Positions 15,900 to 24,114 of a stretch of 64,000 nt of DNA are shown here, in pieces (position 1 is the stretch's first letter; each line of letters starts with the position of its first letter). The notes under the pieces were generated by a model. That model saw only the letters and a list, made by a program, of their open reading frames with translations. It was not told the DNA's origin and ran no database searches. The stretch is from assembly GCF_004793545.1 (NCBI RefSeq), contig NZ_SRYA01000022.1:1-64000 (forward strand). Direction: 5' to 3'. The stretch is from Petralouisia muris (GTDB lineage: Bacteria > Bacillota > Clostridia > Lachnospirales > Lachnospiraceae). The position numbers were made by a program, and so were the translations under genes.

Positions 15900-16883
15900 T
15901 TAAATAGACATTGCATAACGTGCAATCTCCATATCCTGTTCTACTGTCCCGCCGGATACGCCAATGCCTCCCACAATCTGGCCGCCTGACACATAGGGAA
16001 AACCTCCTCCGAACAGAATAATTTTTCCCGGCGCGGCATTCTCAATTCCATAAAGGGGACCATCCTGACGTGCAGCCTGGCCCAGTTCATGGGTCGGCAT
16101 ATGAAACGCATTGGCGGTATACGCTTTGCCGGCTGACACTTCCACACTGCCAGGCAGCGCACCTTCCATCCGCTCAAGCAAAAGCAGATTTCCACCGCCA
16201 TCAACGGCAGAAAAGACCACCGGAACTCCAAGCTCCCGTGATTTTTCCTTAGCTCTCTCTGCCATGCGCTCAAGAATTTTCAGGGAAATAGGAGGAAGAC
16301 CGTCTGCATACCCTGCCAATACATTCTTTACCATTTCCGTTACCTTCTCCCGCATCTGGGCCTGGGCAACCGTTTCCTCCTGAAGGCGGGCCATAGCATA
16401 TATGGCGTCAGACAAGCGGTTCACGTAGCGCATTACCACTTCACGTACAGAGGAACTGCCTGCCAATTCTACCATGCGCCGCTCTGCCCGCCGCACAATC
16501 GTCCGGGCCACATGAAGAGCAGATGACGCCGAATCCACGCCAGGAATGACAAAATGAGTCATTTTCCCTGTCGTTTCTGTACATGTATCCACTACATTTT
16601 CAAGGAAAGCTACATCTTCCTCAGAAATCAGATTTTTTAATTTAGAAGCGCCTTTCCTGTCACTGGCCAGCTCTGCTCCCAGAGAAAAAAGCCTTCCCTG
16701 AATCGTGTGTATGGTGGTCCGAATATATTCCTGGCATGTATTGGAATAGGCCAGACCCAGCATGGAATTTGCTTCGTCGATGGTACCGTAACACTCTACC
16801 TGAAGATCTGATTTACTGACCCTCGATCCGCCTACCAGGCTGGTCTGACCCTTATCACCAGTTTTAGTATACAAATTCGCCAT
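15900..16883 (-). CDS. pduO: Corrinoid adenosyltransferase PduO
   Basis: The 327-residue two-domain protein transfers the adenosyl group of ATP to cob(I)alamin. The N-terminal PduO-type domain (1-170) begins NLYTKTGDKGQTSLVGG, the ATP-binding segment, and contains RTIVRRAERRMVEL with the catalytic arginines. The C-terminal GlcG/HbpS-like (DUF336) domain occupies about 190-327 and in related proteins binds heme or cobalamin. The ATG at 16883 overlaps the pduN stop codon. It supplies coenzyme B12 for PduCDE and cofactor repair by PduG/H. Confidence 0.96.
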   Translation of the reverse strand: MANLYTKTGDKGQTSLVGGSRVSKSDLQVECYGTIDEANSMLGLAYSNTCQEYIRTTIHTIQGRLFSLGAELASDRKGASKLKNLISEEDVAFLENVVDTCTETTGKMTHFVIPGVDSASSALHVARTIVRRAERRMVELAGSSSVREVVMRYVNRLSDAIYAMARLQEETVAQAQMREKVTEMVKNVLAGYADGLPPISLKILERMAERAKEKSRELGVPVVFSAVDGGGNLLLLERMEGALPGSVEVSAGKAYTANAFHMPTHELGQAARQDGPLYGIENAAPGKIILFGGGFPYVSGGQIVGGIGVSGGTVEQDMEIARYAMSI

Positions 16884-17149
16884 CAACCCACCTCCACAGA
16901 GTCTACAATGCCCACGATGGATGTATCCACCGGAGCCGAGCCATCACCAAAAACATAACGGGCTGAACTGCCCTTACAAACAATTACAATCTCACCGGTC
17001 CCAGCTCCTACAGAATCTACGGCAATCTCAGTTGATCCTTCCCGCTCCAGACGCTCCGTCAGCTTCTCCACCATCAACAGTTTCATGCCAACCAGATTTT
17101 CGTTCTTACTGGTAGAAACTACAGTTCCTATTACTCTTCCTAGATACAT
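16883..17149 (-). CDS. pduN: Microcompartment vertex protein PduN
   Basis: This 88-residue EutN/CcmL-type protein forms pentamers that cap the vertices of the shell. It begins MYLGRVIGTVVSTSKNENL and includes the conserved loop VDSVGAGTGEIVIVCKGSSA. AGGTGG before the ATG at 17149 supports this start; the longer frame is not preceded by a ribosome site. It overlaps pduO by a few bases. Confidence 0.96.
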   Translation of the reverse strand: MYLGRVIGTVVSTSKNENLVGMKLLMVEKLTERLEREGSTEIAVDSVGAGTGEIVIVCKGSSARYVFGDGSAPVDTSIVGIVDSVEVG

Positions 17150-17162
17150 TATTCCACCTGCC

Positions 17163-18032
17163 TCATGATTCAATCTCTATACGAATGCCCCGTCTGCGAG
17201 CTTCATCAGACGCCAGCTGAGTGATGATTGTCCGTTTCGGAACAAGAATTGTTGCATGATCCGGATAAGACTTTATATGTTTCCCGCTGAACACACGTCC
17301 CTCCAGCACTGCCTGGTACATTCCTGCATTTACTTTTGCTTTTGTACCGCTTTTTGCCTGTATATTCGGTTCCGGTCTGCTCTCTGCCTGCATCCTTGGT
17401 TCTGGCTTCACAGAAGCACCTGCAGGAGTAAAGCTTGTGATAGCTTTTTGAACTGTTTCTCCCAGATGTTCTGAAGTTGTCAGCAATGCTCCAAAATCCT
17501 TCAAGGCGTCTTTATTTTCACGCAGCTTATTCTTAAGGGCTTCCGTCATACGAAATCCCCGCCGGATACGCTCTGGATTATCGGGACAGCAGCCATCCAC
17601 AGCTACAATCACATTTTTCCCCCGCATCAGTCCATCCAGGATAATAGCAGCAGCCGGGGTGTCCGCCATACATGCAGCCACATGGGCCGCGGTATTCACT
17701 GTCATTGCAGGAACCAGAATCGTATCATACCGGGCAGTAAGAGCTTCCGGCGAATCCCCGGGAGTCCCCACCCATAATTCCTCCGGTTCCAGGGCAGAAC
17801 GAATTACCGATGTATCCAATAGCTCAGCAGCGCTTTGTGTCAGCAATACTCGATAGGTAAATCCTTCCTCCCGGCGCAGCTTCCTCAGACATTCTAACCC
17901 AGGTTCTATACCCATATTCGATCCGGTATAGACTACCAATGCCTGTTTCTGGCGTTCCAAAAGCTTCTGCATTACCCTCTCCGCAAGTACCTGCATTACA
18001 ATGCTATGAACATATTGTTCCTGCTCAGTCAA
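17163..18032 (-). CDS. pduM: PduM-like microcompartment protein with flavoprotein-like N-terminal domain
   Basis: The 289-residue protein occupies the pduM position. Its C-terminal 55 residues (LEGRVFSGKHIKSY, then VPKRTIITQLASDEARRRGI) align with the C-terminus of Salmonella PduM, a 163-residue assembly protein. The rest is different. An N-terminal alpha/beta region (ALVVYTGSNMGIEPGLECL) looks like a flavoprotein or UbiX-like Rossmann fold, with the later block ILVPAMTVNTAAHVA typical of that fold. A disordered Pro/Glu/Lys linker lies near 200-235. The TTG at 18032 is preferred over GTG at 18041, since the ribosome site AGGGGGTGAGG overlaps the GTG. Whether it binds flavin is unknown. Confidence 0.75.
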   Translation of the reverse strand: MTEQEQYVHSIVMQVLAERVMQKLLERQKQALVVYTGSNMGIEPGLECLRKLRREEGFTYRVLLTQSAAELLDTSVIRSALEPEELWVGTPGDSPEALTARYDTILVPAMTVNTAAHVAACMADTPAAAIILDGLMRGKNVIVAVDGCCPDNPERIRRGFRMTEALKNKLRENKDALKDFGALLTTSEHLGETVQKAITSFTPAGASVKPEPRMQAESRPEPNIQAKSGTKAKVNAGMYQAVLEGRVFSGKHIKSYPDHATILVPKRTIITQLASDEARRRGIRIEIES

Positions 18033-18045
18033 CGTCCTCACCCCC

Positions 18046-18873
18046 TTATTCCGTACAATTCATGGCAATTCCCAAAGGCGTAACCAACAGCGGCGCCGCC
18101 GGCTTCACCACAGGGGTGCCAAGATATTTTTCAAAGACTTCCTCAAACTGAGTAAAGCAGCATGCGCCGCCTACCACATAGACTGTGTCTACGGGGTATT
18201 CTTCCAAACTCCGCTTGACGATTGCAGCCATTTTTTCCACTACCGGCTTTACTACCGGAAATACGTTTGCCTCCTGGGCCGGGTCGCGTTTCATAACCTC
18301 AGCCTCATTGGTGCTGCATCCGTAAAAACCTGCCAGTACCAGAGTCATATGAGTACCTCCTGTAGGCTCATCGCTTGTATAAATGACTTTCCCATTCTCC
18401 AGAATACTGATCCCGGTAGTTCCGCCTCCTACATCCACTACAGCGCCGTCTGTAATACCCAGCACGGCTGCGGCAGCAGTAGGTTCATCTACAATTTCAG
18501 TCAGCCGGAATCCGGCTGACTCTACTACATTTCCAATGGCTTTTACATTACCGGGAAGTATTCCCGGCGGAATTGCACAGGCCCCTGCTTCCAATGTCTC
18601 ACCAAGCAGTTCTTCCAACTGGCCTTTTAATTTAGTCACTGCCTGTACAGCTCCCACGTAATCCACCACAATGCCATCCCGAACCACAGTTGATGGGAAA
18701 GTGGCTCCGGCCACCGGCCTGTTTTCCTCGTCCACCACTGCCAAAACGATATTGGCAGTTCCCAGGTCCACTCCAGTGCGCAGAGCACCCTCCCATTTCT
18801 TTTTCTCGCCATTTTTTATCAGGCTCTCAAATTCCAGCAGCGTTTCGTTACACTGCGCCATATCGCAAGCCAT
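18046..18873 (-). CDS. eutJ: EutJ-type actin-like ATPase
   Basis: This 275-residue member of the Hsp70/actin superfamily has phosphate-1 loop GVDLGTANIVLAVVD near residue 38, a phosphate-2 loop GAVVDVGGGTTGIS near 155 and an adenosine loop VYVVGGACCFTQFEEVF. The family occurs in eut and Gram-positive pdu operons and is described as a chaperonin-like protein; its role in microcompartment assembly is not proven. The start at 18873 has GGAGG eight bases upstream. It sits between pduL and the PduM-like gene, as in Listeria and Lactobacillus pdu operons. Confidence 0.92.
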   Translation of the reverse strand: MACDMAQCNETLLEFESLIKNGEKKKWEGALRTGVDLGTANIVLAVVDEENRPVAGATFPSTVVRDGIVVDYVGAVQAVTKLKGQLEELLGETLEAGACAIPPGILPGNVKAIGNVVESAGFRLTEIVDEPTAAAAVLGITDGAVVDVGGGTTGISILENGKVIYTSDEPTGGTHMTLVLAGFYGCSTNEAEVMKRDPAQEANVFPVVKPVVEKMAAIVKRSLEEYPVDTVYVVGGACCFTQFEEVFEKYLGTPVVKPAAPLLVTPLGIAMNCTE

Positions 18874-18893
18874 ATGCACTTCCTCCACTGCCT

Positions 18894-19544
18894 TTAATCC
18901 AGAATGATATATGCCCGGTCGCCGTTTTTCACGCCCAGGGCATTGGCCTCTTCTACGTCAATGTGCATCTCGGGAGCAAATTTGTCAGACACACGCAGCA
19001 GCACATTATTCAATACTGCACCGCGCAGACCGCCTATCTCCACCCGAACAATCTGCTTGTCATGTACACCCATCCGTTCTGCAGTTGCAGGATCAAGATG
19101 GATATGACGAAGAGCGGCGATAACGCCCCTCTTCATCTCCACTTCTCCATTCGGTCCAATCACCTTTACGCCCGGCGTTCCCTCAAGCTGACCGGATTCC
19201 CGGACAGGAGGATGTACACCAAGGGCAAAGCCGTCACCGATGGAAACTTCCACCTGAGATTCCTCGCGCAGAGGGCCAAGCACGCGCATACGTGTCAGTT
19301 CACCTTTTGAACCCCGGCTTGTTACCGTCTCTGCGGCGGCATACTGACCTGGCTGCCCCAAATCTTTCACCCTTGTCAGTTCACTGCCTTCCCCAAATAA
19401 GGCGTCCATATCTGCCCGGTTCAGATGAATATGGCGATTAGAAACGCCAATTGGAACAGAACGCTCCAACTTCAGCAGTTCCTCTATCACCAATCTCACC
19501 ACAAGACGCAGGAACTCTTCCTGCGCGTATTGGCTTTTCTCCAC
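18894..19544 (-). CDS. pduL: Phosphate propanoyltransferase PduL
   Basis: The 216-residue enzyme converts propionyl-CoA and phosphate to propionyl-phosphate and recycles CoA inside the shell. Two PduL domains each carry zinc ligands: VSNRHIHLNRADMDALFG near residue 40 and LRHIHLDPATAERMGV near 150. An N-terminal helix (EEFLRLVVRLVIEELLKL) serves as a targeting peptide. The product would go to a propionate kinase, which is not encoded here. GAGGAATAA precedes the ATG. Confidence 0.96.
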   Translation of the reverse strand: MEKSQYAQEEFLRLVVRLVIEELLKLERSVPIGVSNRHIHLNRADMDALFGEGSELTRVKDLGQPGQYAAAETVTSRGSKGELTRMRVLGPLREESQVEVSIGDGFALGVHPPVRESGQLEGTPGVKVIGPNGEVEMKRGVIAALRHIHLDPATAERMGVHDKQIVRVEIGGLRGAVLNNVLLRVSDKFAPEMHIDVEEANALGVKNGDRAYIILD

Positions 19545-19559
19545 GGCTTATTCCTCCTC

Positions 19560-19835
19560 TCACAGATCCTTCGGCAGGATTCTCTCCACATCTGTGTGCG
19601 GACGCGGAATAACGTGCTGTGATACAATCTCGCCCACTTTTTCAGCGGCAGCGGCTCCTGCATCTACAGATGCTTTCACTGCACCCACATCGCCGCGAAC
19701 CATTACGGTCACCAGACCTGAACCAATCTTCTCATAACCAATCAGCGTCACATTTGCTGATTTTGTCATGGCGTCGGCTGCTTCAATGGCACCAACAAGA
19801 CCTTTTGTTTCAATCATGCCAAGAGCTTCACCCAT
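19560..19835 (-). CDS. pduJ: Microcompartment shell hexamer PduJ
   Basis: This 91-residue single BMC-domain protein forms the main hexamers of the shell facet. It begins [20 protein letters not shown] and carries the pore motif [18 protein letters not shown]. It differs at few positions from the shell protein at 26689. Its place after pduK and before pduL matches pduJ in known operons. The ATG at 19835 has GGAGG eight bases upstream. Confidence 0.95.
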   Translation of the reverse strand: MGEALGMIETKGLVGAIEAADAMTKSANVTLIGYEKIGSGLVTVMVRGDVGAVKASVDAGAAAAEKVGEIVSQHVIPRPHTDVERILPKDL

Positions 19836-19856
19836 AATGATAACCTCCAATCTATT

Positions 19857-20678
19857 TTAATCTGCGTTTTCCTGTTTACTGCCTCGCTTTCCTCCCTTAC
19901 GCCCTTTTGAGGCTGTTCGCTTGGCAGGCTTCGAAGCTGCAGGTTCCGGCGTCTCCTGCTCCGAAGTTACTTCCCCTTCCTCCGTTTCAGGATGTTCCGG
20001 CTCCTGCGCTTTCTCTTCTTCTTTTGGACTATCCGCAGGTTCTTCCGGTACAGGAACCTCCTCCGGCTCCTCTGCCGGCGCTTTCACGTCATCCGGTTCT
20101 GATTCCCTGGAATCTTCTGCAGGCTCTTCTGATACAGGAGCCTTCTCCTTTTCTCCTGTTTCTTCCGGCGCTTCAGCGCTGTCTGATCCTGCTTCCTCAG
20201 AATGATCCGCAATCATTTCCGATACAGAAAGCTTCTCCTGCTCATTTATCTCATCTGTTTGTTCCAGAACTGTCTGCACTTCTTCCTGTCCATCCTGTTC
20301 TGCCGGCAGTTTCTCTTCCTCTTTCACCTTTTTTGAACCCTTTGGCGGTGTGGGAGGCTTTGGCTTATCCGGCCCCTTTGACGGCTGTGCGGTTCCGACG
20401 GTATCCGGACTATACACCAGCATGTCAAGTCCGGCAGAGGGACGGGGAATCACACGTGTACTTACTACCTGGTTTACTTTAGCGGCTGCCATACGGGCTG
20501 CATCCACGGCTGCCTTCACCGCACCCACATCGCCCTGAACCTTAATGGTCGTCCAGCCTCCGCCTTTTGTCAGCTCATAGCCAATCAGTTCCACGTTGGC
20601 CGACTTCACTGCTGCATCTGCTGCTTCAATGCCGGCAGCCAACCCCTGTGTCTCTATGAGCCCTAAACTTTTCTTCAT
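19857..20678 (-). CDS. pduK: PduK-like shell protein with long acidic/basic tail
   Basis: The 273-residue protein has one BMC domain (residues 1-90, starting SLGLIETQGLAAGIEAADAA, pore loop TKGGGWTTIKVQGD). About 180 residues without predicted structure follow. The tail is first a Pro/Lys-rich hinge (near 105-120), then about 120 residues dominated by Glu, Pro, Ser and Asp, and finally a strongly basic end, SKPAKRTASKGRKGGKRG. Salmonella PduK has a shorter extension with cysteines suggestive of an iron-sulfur site; no cysteine is present here. The hexamer would display six such chains. It sits between pduH and pduJ, the usual place. Confidence 0.9.
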   Translation of the reverse strand: MKKSLGLIETQGLAAGIEAADAAVKSANVELIGYELTKGGGWTTIKVQGDVGAVKAAVDAARMAAAKVNQVVSTRVIPRPSAGLDMLVYSPDTVGTAQPSKGPDKPKPPTPPKGSKKVKEEEKLPAEQDGQEEVQTVLEQTDEINEQEKLSVSEMIADHSEEAGSDSAEAPEETGEKEKAPVSEEPAEDSRESEPDDVKAPAEEPEEVPVPEEPADSPKEEEKAQEPEHPETEEGEVTSEQETPEPAASKPAKRTASKGRKGGKRGSKQENAD

Positions 20679-20682
20679 TCCC

Positions 20683-21045
20683 TCACCTCCCTTCCAAAGG
20701 TTTTAGCGGCAGCTTCTTTACAAGCCGCGCTGCATTTGCCCCCAATACACGTACCTGCTCCACAGACCGAACCGGAATCCTGAACAGAGGATGCTCAAAC
20801 TCCAATTTGGAAATATGTAAAACTGCCGTCTGCGCGTCCATTCCGACGCCTACTTCCAAACGGGAAGCCTGTGCGCCCTCCCATGCCAGTGTCAATGCAT
20901 CCCCCTCCGTCTTCGTCCAGGTTTCGCAGGGAATGCCTTCTTCCTCTAATCCGTAAAGCAGCTGCCAAAAAGCCTGTTCCGGAACATCCGGACTGCACAG
21001 CACATGGACGGTGGGCTTTGTCATTGCAATTTGGGAAGCATTCAT
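20683..21045 (-). CDS. pduH: Diol dehydratase reactivase small subunit PduH
   Basis: The 120-residue protein works with PduG to exchange inactivated cobalamin from the diol dehydratase. Its beta/alpha core resembles the dehydratase beta subunit (VHVLCSPDVPEQAFWQLLYG near residue 12, LEVGVGMDAQTAVLH near 68, VRVLGANAARLVK near 97). The ATG at 21045 directly follows the pduG stop codon, with GGGGGAG as ribosome site, so translation is coupled. A longer frame over the pduG end has no support. Confidence 0.93.
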   Translation of the reverse strand: MNASQIAMTKPTVHVLCSPDVPEQAFWQLLYGLEEEGIPCETWTKTEGDALTLAWEGAQASRLEVGVGMDAQTAVLHISKLEFEHPLFRIPVRSVEQVRVLGANAARLVKKLPLKPLEGR

Positions 21046-21046
21046 A

Positions 21047-22867
21047 TCAACTCCCCCTTTCTGACAAGGAAAGCACCAGTCCTGTTGCCACCGCATTGCG
21101 GGGGCCTTCCGTTCCCCGGATATTGCCGCGGCCTGCCACAACCTTATATTGGGACAGCGCATCCGTAACCATCTGCGGCACTTCAAAATCCAAAGCAGAG
21201 CCGCCTACCAGTACAACAAACTGAATATCCCGAACATTTCCTGTAGGGCTGACCCTTGCCAGTGCACGCAGAGCATTCGTTACAAATACCTTTTGCTTGG
21301 CCTGGCGCCGAATCAGACGAATTTTTTCCATAGACCAATCACCCTCCAGCGGTACCATCTCGCCTTCTTTGAGAATAATGGTCTTGGCAAAAATATTAGG
21401 GTCCAGCGGTTCCGTAAAGAATTCTACCGTTCCGTTCTCATGCCTGATATGGAAAAAACTCTCTACCTTTGCCAGAGGATATTTCTTCACATCTTCTGCA
21501 GTATCAAAGCTGTCCAGACCCATTTCCGACTGGATCAAAAGCGTCACCATATTGCCTGCGCCTGCCAGATGGATGGAGTGAATTTCCCCTTCCTGATTGA
21601 TGATAGATGCATCAGTGGAACCAGCTCCCATATCCAGAATAGCCAGAGGCTTATTGGTGCCCGGCGTTGTCAACGCTCCCCGGATAGCCATATCAGCCTC
21701 TACGCCTCCGACATGAACTGGAATGCCAATCTGTTCTGAAAACTCTCTGGCAATTGCTTCCATCTGAAGACGGTCCGCCTTCACCATAGCGGCAATGCCC
21801 ACTGCGTTTTCCTGGGAAAACTCGTTTGCCAGACCTCCCTGAACTTTCTGAGGCGTAAACGTATCTACTGCCAGCAAATCCTGAATGTGGATATCCTTTG
21901 GATGCTGCTTTGTCAGATTCGCCATAACCTGGCGGACTTTCTCTAACATGCCGCCTGCGTTGGTTCCCGGTTCTCCCCGAACATCTTCCAGAAAAGGAAG
22001 GGATTCCACCGCCTTCATAATTTTTTCTCCGCCTGCATCCACATCTACTTTTACCGTCCGGTTCTGCCCGTAGAATTCAATGAGACCTGCAGGAATTTTC
22101 CGCTCTTTAACATCACCTGCAGGAGTCTTAATTACCACAGCGGAACGGTTGCCAATTAATGCGCGCGCAATAGGTACCACCTGCTGCGTCTCTTCGGAAG
22201 ACAATCCAAAAAGCGTTGCAATCCCGTATGGATTGGAGAGTACTTCCACTACGCCGCCCACACCTGCAACTTCCACTGCAGAACGCATGCCCAAAGGAAC
22301 CTTATCCACCAGGGCCACCTCATCTACAATAGGAATCTTATGATGCAGACGATTGTGAATTAGTACGCCGTCATCCCTTTGTACAATCGCTGCGGTTACC
22401 TGCCGCGTCCCCATAGAACTTTCATTGATCAGCCTTGCGGCGTCTTCAAAGTCCACGCTGGCAGGCACCACTGCAATGTAGTCTTTTCCCCCTGCTGCTT
22501 TGGCAAGCTGGGTGACAAGGATCGTTTCTCCTACGCCCACACCCATGCCGCCAGGCGTAGATGGATTATGTCCAATCATCGTAGATTCTGTAATAATGGT
22601 CTCCGTAATGGTTTCCATAGCTACATCGCCGATCACCGGAGCCGCCTCATTCAAACACACTTCTGAGAGCTCTGCGATCTCAACGCCCACCTTCTCCATC
22701 GCGCTGGTCAGGGAATGAACGACGCCATTGATGTTCTGCCGGGTTCCCTTGATACCTGTTGTGGGTACTGTGCCGCTGGCCAGAAATTCTACTGAATTCC
22801 CATCAATCTTTGCCAGAGCTGTTTCTGTTGTCGCATTTCCAATATCAATGCCTGCAACAATTTTCAT
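21047..22867 (-). CDS. pduG: Diol dehydratase reactivase large subunit PduG
   Basis: The 606-residue ATPase of the actin/Hsp70 fold drives release of damaged cobalamin from PduCDE. It begins MKIVAGIDIGNATTETALAK, the phosphate-binding loop, and has a second ATP motif AILDMGAGSTDASI near residue 400 and a third VVLVGGSALDFEVPQMV near 560. The length is typical of the family. GGGAGG precedes the ATG at 22867. It is followed by pduH one base later. Confidence 0.97.
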   Translation of the reverse strand: MKIVAGIDIGNATTETALAKIDGNSVEFLASGTVPTTGIKGTRQNINGVVHSLTSAMEKVGVEIAELSEVCLNEAAPVIGDVAMETITETIITESTMIGHNPSTPGGMGVGVGETILVTQLAKAAGGKDYIAVVPASVDFEDAARLINESSMGTRQVTAAIVQRDDGVLIHNRLHHKIPIVDEVALVDKVPLGMRSAVEVAGVGGVVEVLSNPYGIATLFGLSSEETQQVVPIARALIGNRSAVVIKTPAGDVKERKIPAGLIEFYGQNRTVKVDVDAGGEKIMKAVESLPFLEDVRGEPGTNAGGMLEKVRQVMANLTKQHPKDIHIQDLLAVDTFTPQKVQGGLANEFSQENAVGIAAMVKADRLQMEAIAREFSEQIGIPVHVGGVEADMAIRGALTTPGTNKPLAILDMGAGSTDASIINQEGEIHSIHLAGAGNMVTLLIQSEMGLDSFDTAEDVKKYPLAKVESFFHIRHENGTVEFFTEPLDPNIFAKTIILKEGEMVPLEGDWSMEKIRLIRRQAKQKVFVTNALRALARVSPTGNVRDIQFVVLVGGSALDFEVPQMVTDALSQYKVVAGRGNIRGTEGPRNAVATGLVLSLSERGS

Positions 22868-22894
22868 AGTGGAACCTCCCAACTTTGCAGAATC

Positions 22895-23404
22895 TTAGAA
22901 TTTCTTCAGCCTTCCTCGCTGCTCATAAACATCAGCAGCTTCACGGACAAGGGCAGCCGCTGTTTTAGCGCCATATTTCTGATCTAATTCATTGGCAATA
23001 TCAATCAATTCCTGTTTGCTGGAACGATACGGACGCAATGCATTATAAATCTCCAGCAAACGATCATCCGGTACAGCAATCAGTTCAGCCGCACGGCGCA
23101 GATTACCTGCAAATGCTTCACGGTTTACAGATTCTGCCACCTGAGCCTGCATCTCCAGAGTATCAGGAGAAATACGCATATCATCTGCAGTAATGTCACC
23201 GGAAATCACTTTCTCATAACTTAAGGAAGTGAAAGGCTTGCCTGTAGGGGTTTTAATTTTATCGGCCATATTCTCAGCCAGCGGGTAATTCGCAGAGGTA
23301 ACCTTGCCGCCTACAGAGGCAGCAGGAGCTGATGGGGAACTACCGTTATTCATGGCCTGCATAACCTGTTCTACAATCTGTTTCATTAAAAGTTCCTGAT
23401 CCAT
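22895..23404 (-). CDS. pduE: Propanediol dehydratase small subunit
   Basis: This 169-residue gamma subunit belongs to coenzyme B12-dependent diol dehydratase. The N-terminal helix QELLMKQIVEQVMQAM followed by a Ser/Ala/Pro linker looks like a targeting peptide. The conserved body begins NYPLAENMADKIKTPTGKPF near residue 38 and contains RPYRSSKQELIDIANELDQ. GGAGG lies nine bases before the ATG at 23404. Confidence 0.96.
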   Translation of the reverse strand: MDQELLMKQIVEQVMQAMNNGSSPSAPAASVGGKVTSANYPLAENMADKIKTPTGKPFTSLSYEKVISGDITADDMRISPDTLEMQAQVAESVNREAFAGNLRRAAELIAVPDDRLLEIYNALRPYRSSKQELIDIANELDQKYGAKTAAALVREAADVYEQRGRLKKF

Positions 23405-23418
23405 GATTATGCCTCCTT

Positions 23419-24096
23419 TCACTGGAATGATACTGCGACAGCCTGAGGTCGCTTATCGTTGTCAACATGTTCTGTTTCTTTAATATGCAGCAATGCTGCA
23501 ATCGCCTGATAAGTAGGACGCGCCATCTGGTCATTGCGGACTGGTACCGGCGTTGGAGCCTCACCTTTCGCATACTTGGCAGCATTCTTGCCAATCTGGC
23601 GGAATGTATCCATCTCAATCAGCGGAGCCTGTGAAAACAACTCCAGATTACTAAGAGGCGGAAGATCCTTCTGGTGGATTACCGTAGTGCCCTTAGACTG
23701 AATTCCAATACCAATGCCTGAGCCTGAATATTCAGCAGCATCATGAGCGATAAATGAAACATCTGAAGTGCGGTATACACGTACCACACGCCATTTTAAT
23801 CCTTCTTCTTCAATACCTGCAATAATCTCACGCAATACTTTATCGTGGGGCTGATGAATAATTGTTTCGGTTTGATAAATGCCAAAAGCCGGCGCCAAAC
23901 CAATTACAACTTCATCAGGTGCAACTCCCTTAGGTGCATCTCCCTGCTCGGTCAAGGTCATCTTGCCGGCTGCAGGCAGGGTTGCAGGTGCAGGTGCAGC
24001 TGCTGCAGGCGCGGATGCCGCAGGAGCTGGCTGACTTGTCATTTCTTTTATTACTTCTGCAATAACGCTGCGCAGTGTTTTTTCATCAAAAGTCAT
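23419..24096 (-). CDS. pduD: Propanediol dehydratase medium subunit
   Basis: This 225-residue beta subunit carries the cobalamin-binding beta/alpha domain. Residues 1-18 ([19 protein letters not shown]) form an encapsulation helix, joined by an Ala/Pro-rich linker to the body, which starts [19 protein letters not shown]. The linker is compositionally extreme, mostly Ala and Pro over about 25 residues. The ATG at 24096 with GGAGG ten bases upstream is preferred over GTG at 24105, which nearly touches the ribosome site. Confidence 0.96.
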   Translation of the reverse strand: MTFDEKTLRSVIAEVIKEMTSQPAPAASAPAAAAPAPATLPAAGKMTLTEQGDAPKGVAPDEVVIGLAPAFGIYQTETIIHQPHDKVLREIIAGIEEEGLKWRVVRVYRTSDVSFIAHDAAEYSGSGIGIGIQSKGTTVIHQKDLPPLSNLELFSQAPLIEMDTFRQIGKNAAKYAKGEAPTPVPVRNDQMARPTYQAIAALLHIKETEHVDNDKRPQAVAVSFQ

Positions 24097-24114
24097 ATCT
24101 AGCACACCTCCTTC

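Noticed and set aside
19907-20482. 191-codon open frame antisense to pduK
   Set aside because: It is produced by the low-complexity Glu/Pro codons of the tail read backwards and has a Leu/Pro-rich nonsense composition.
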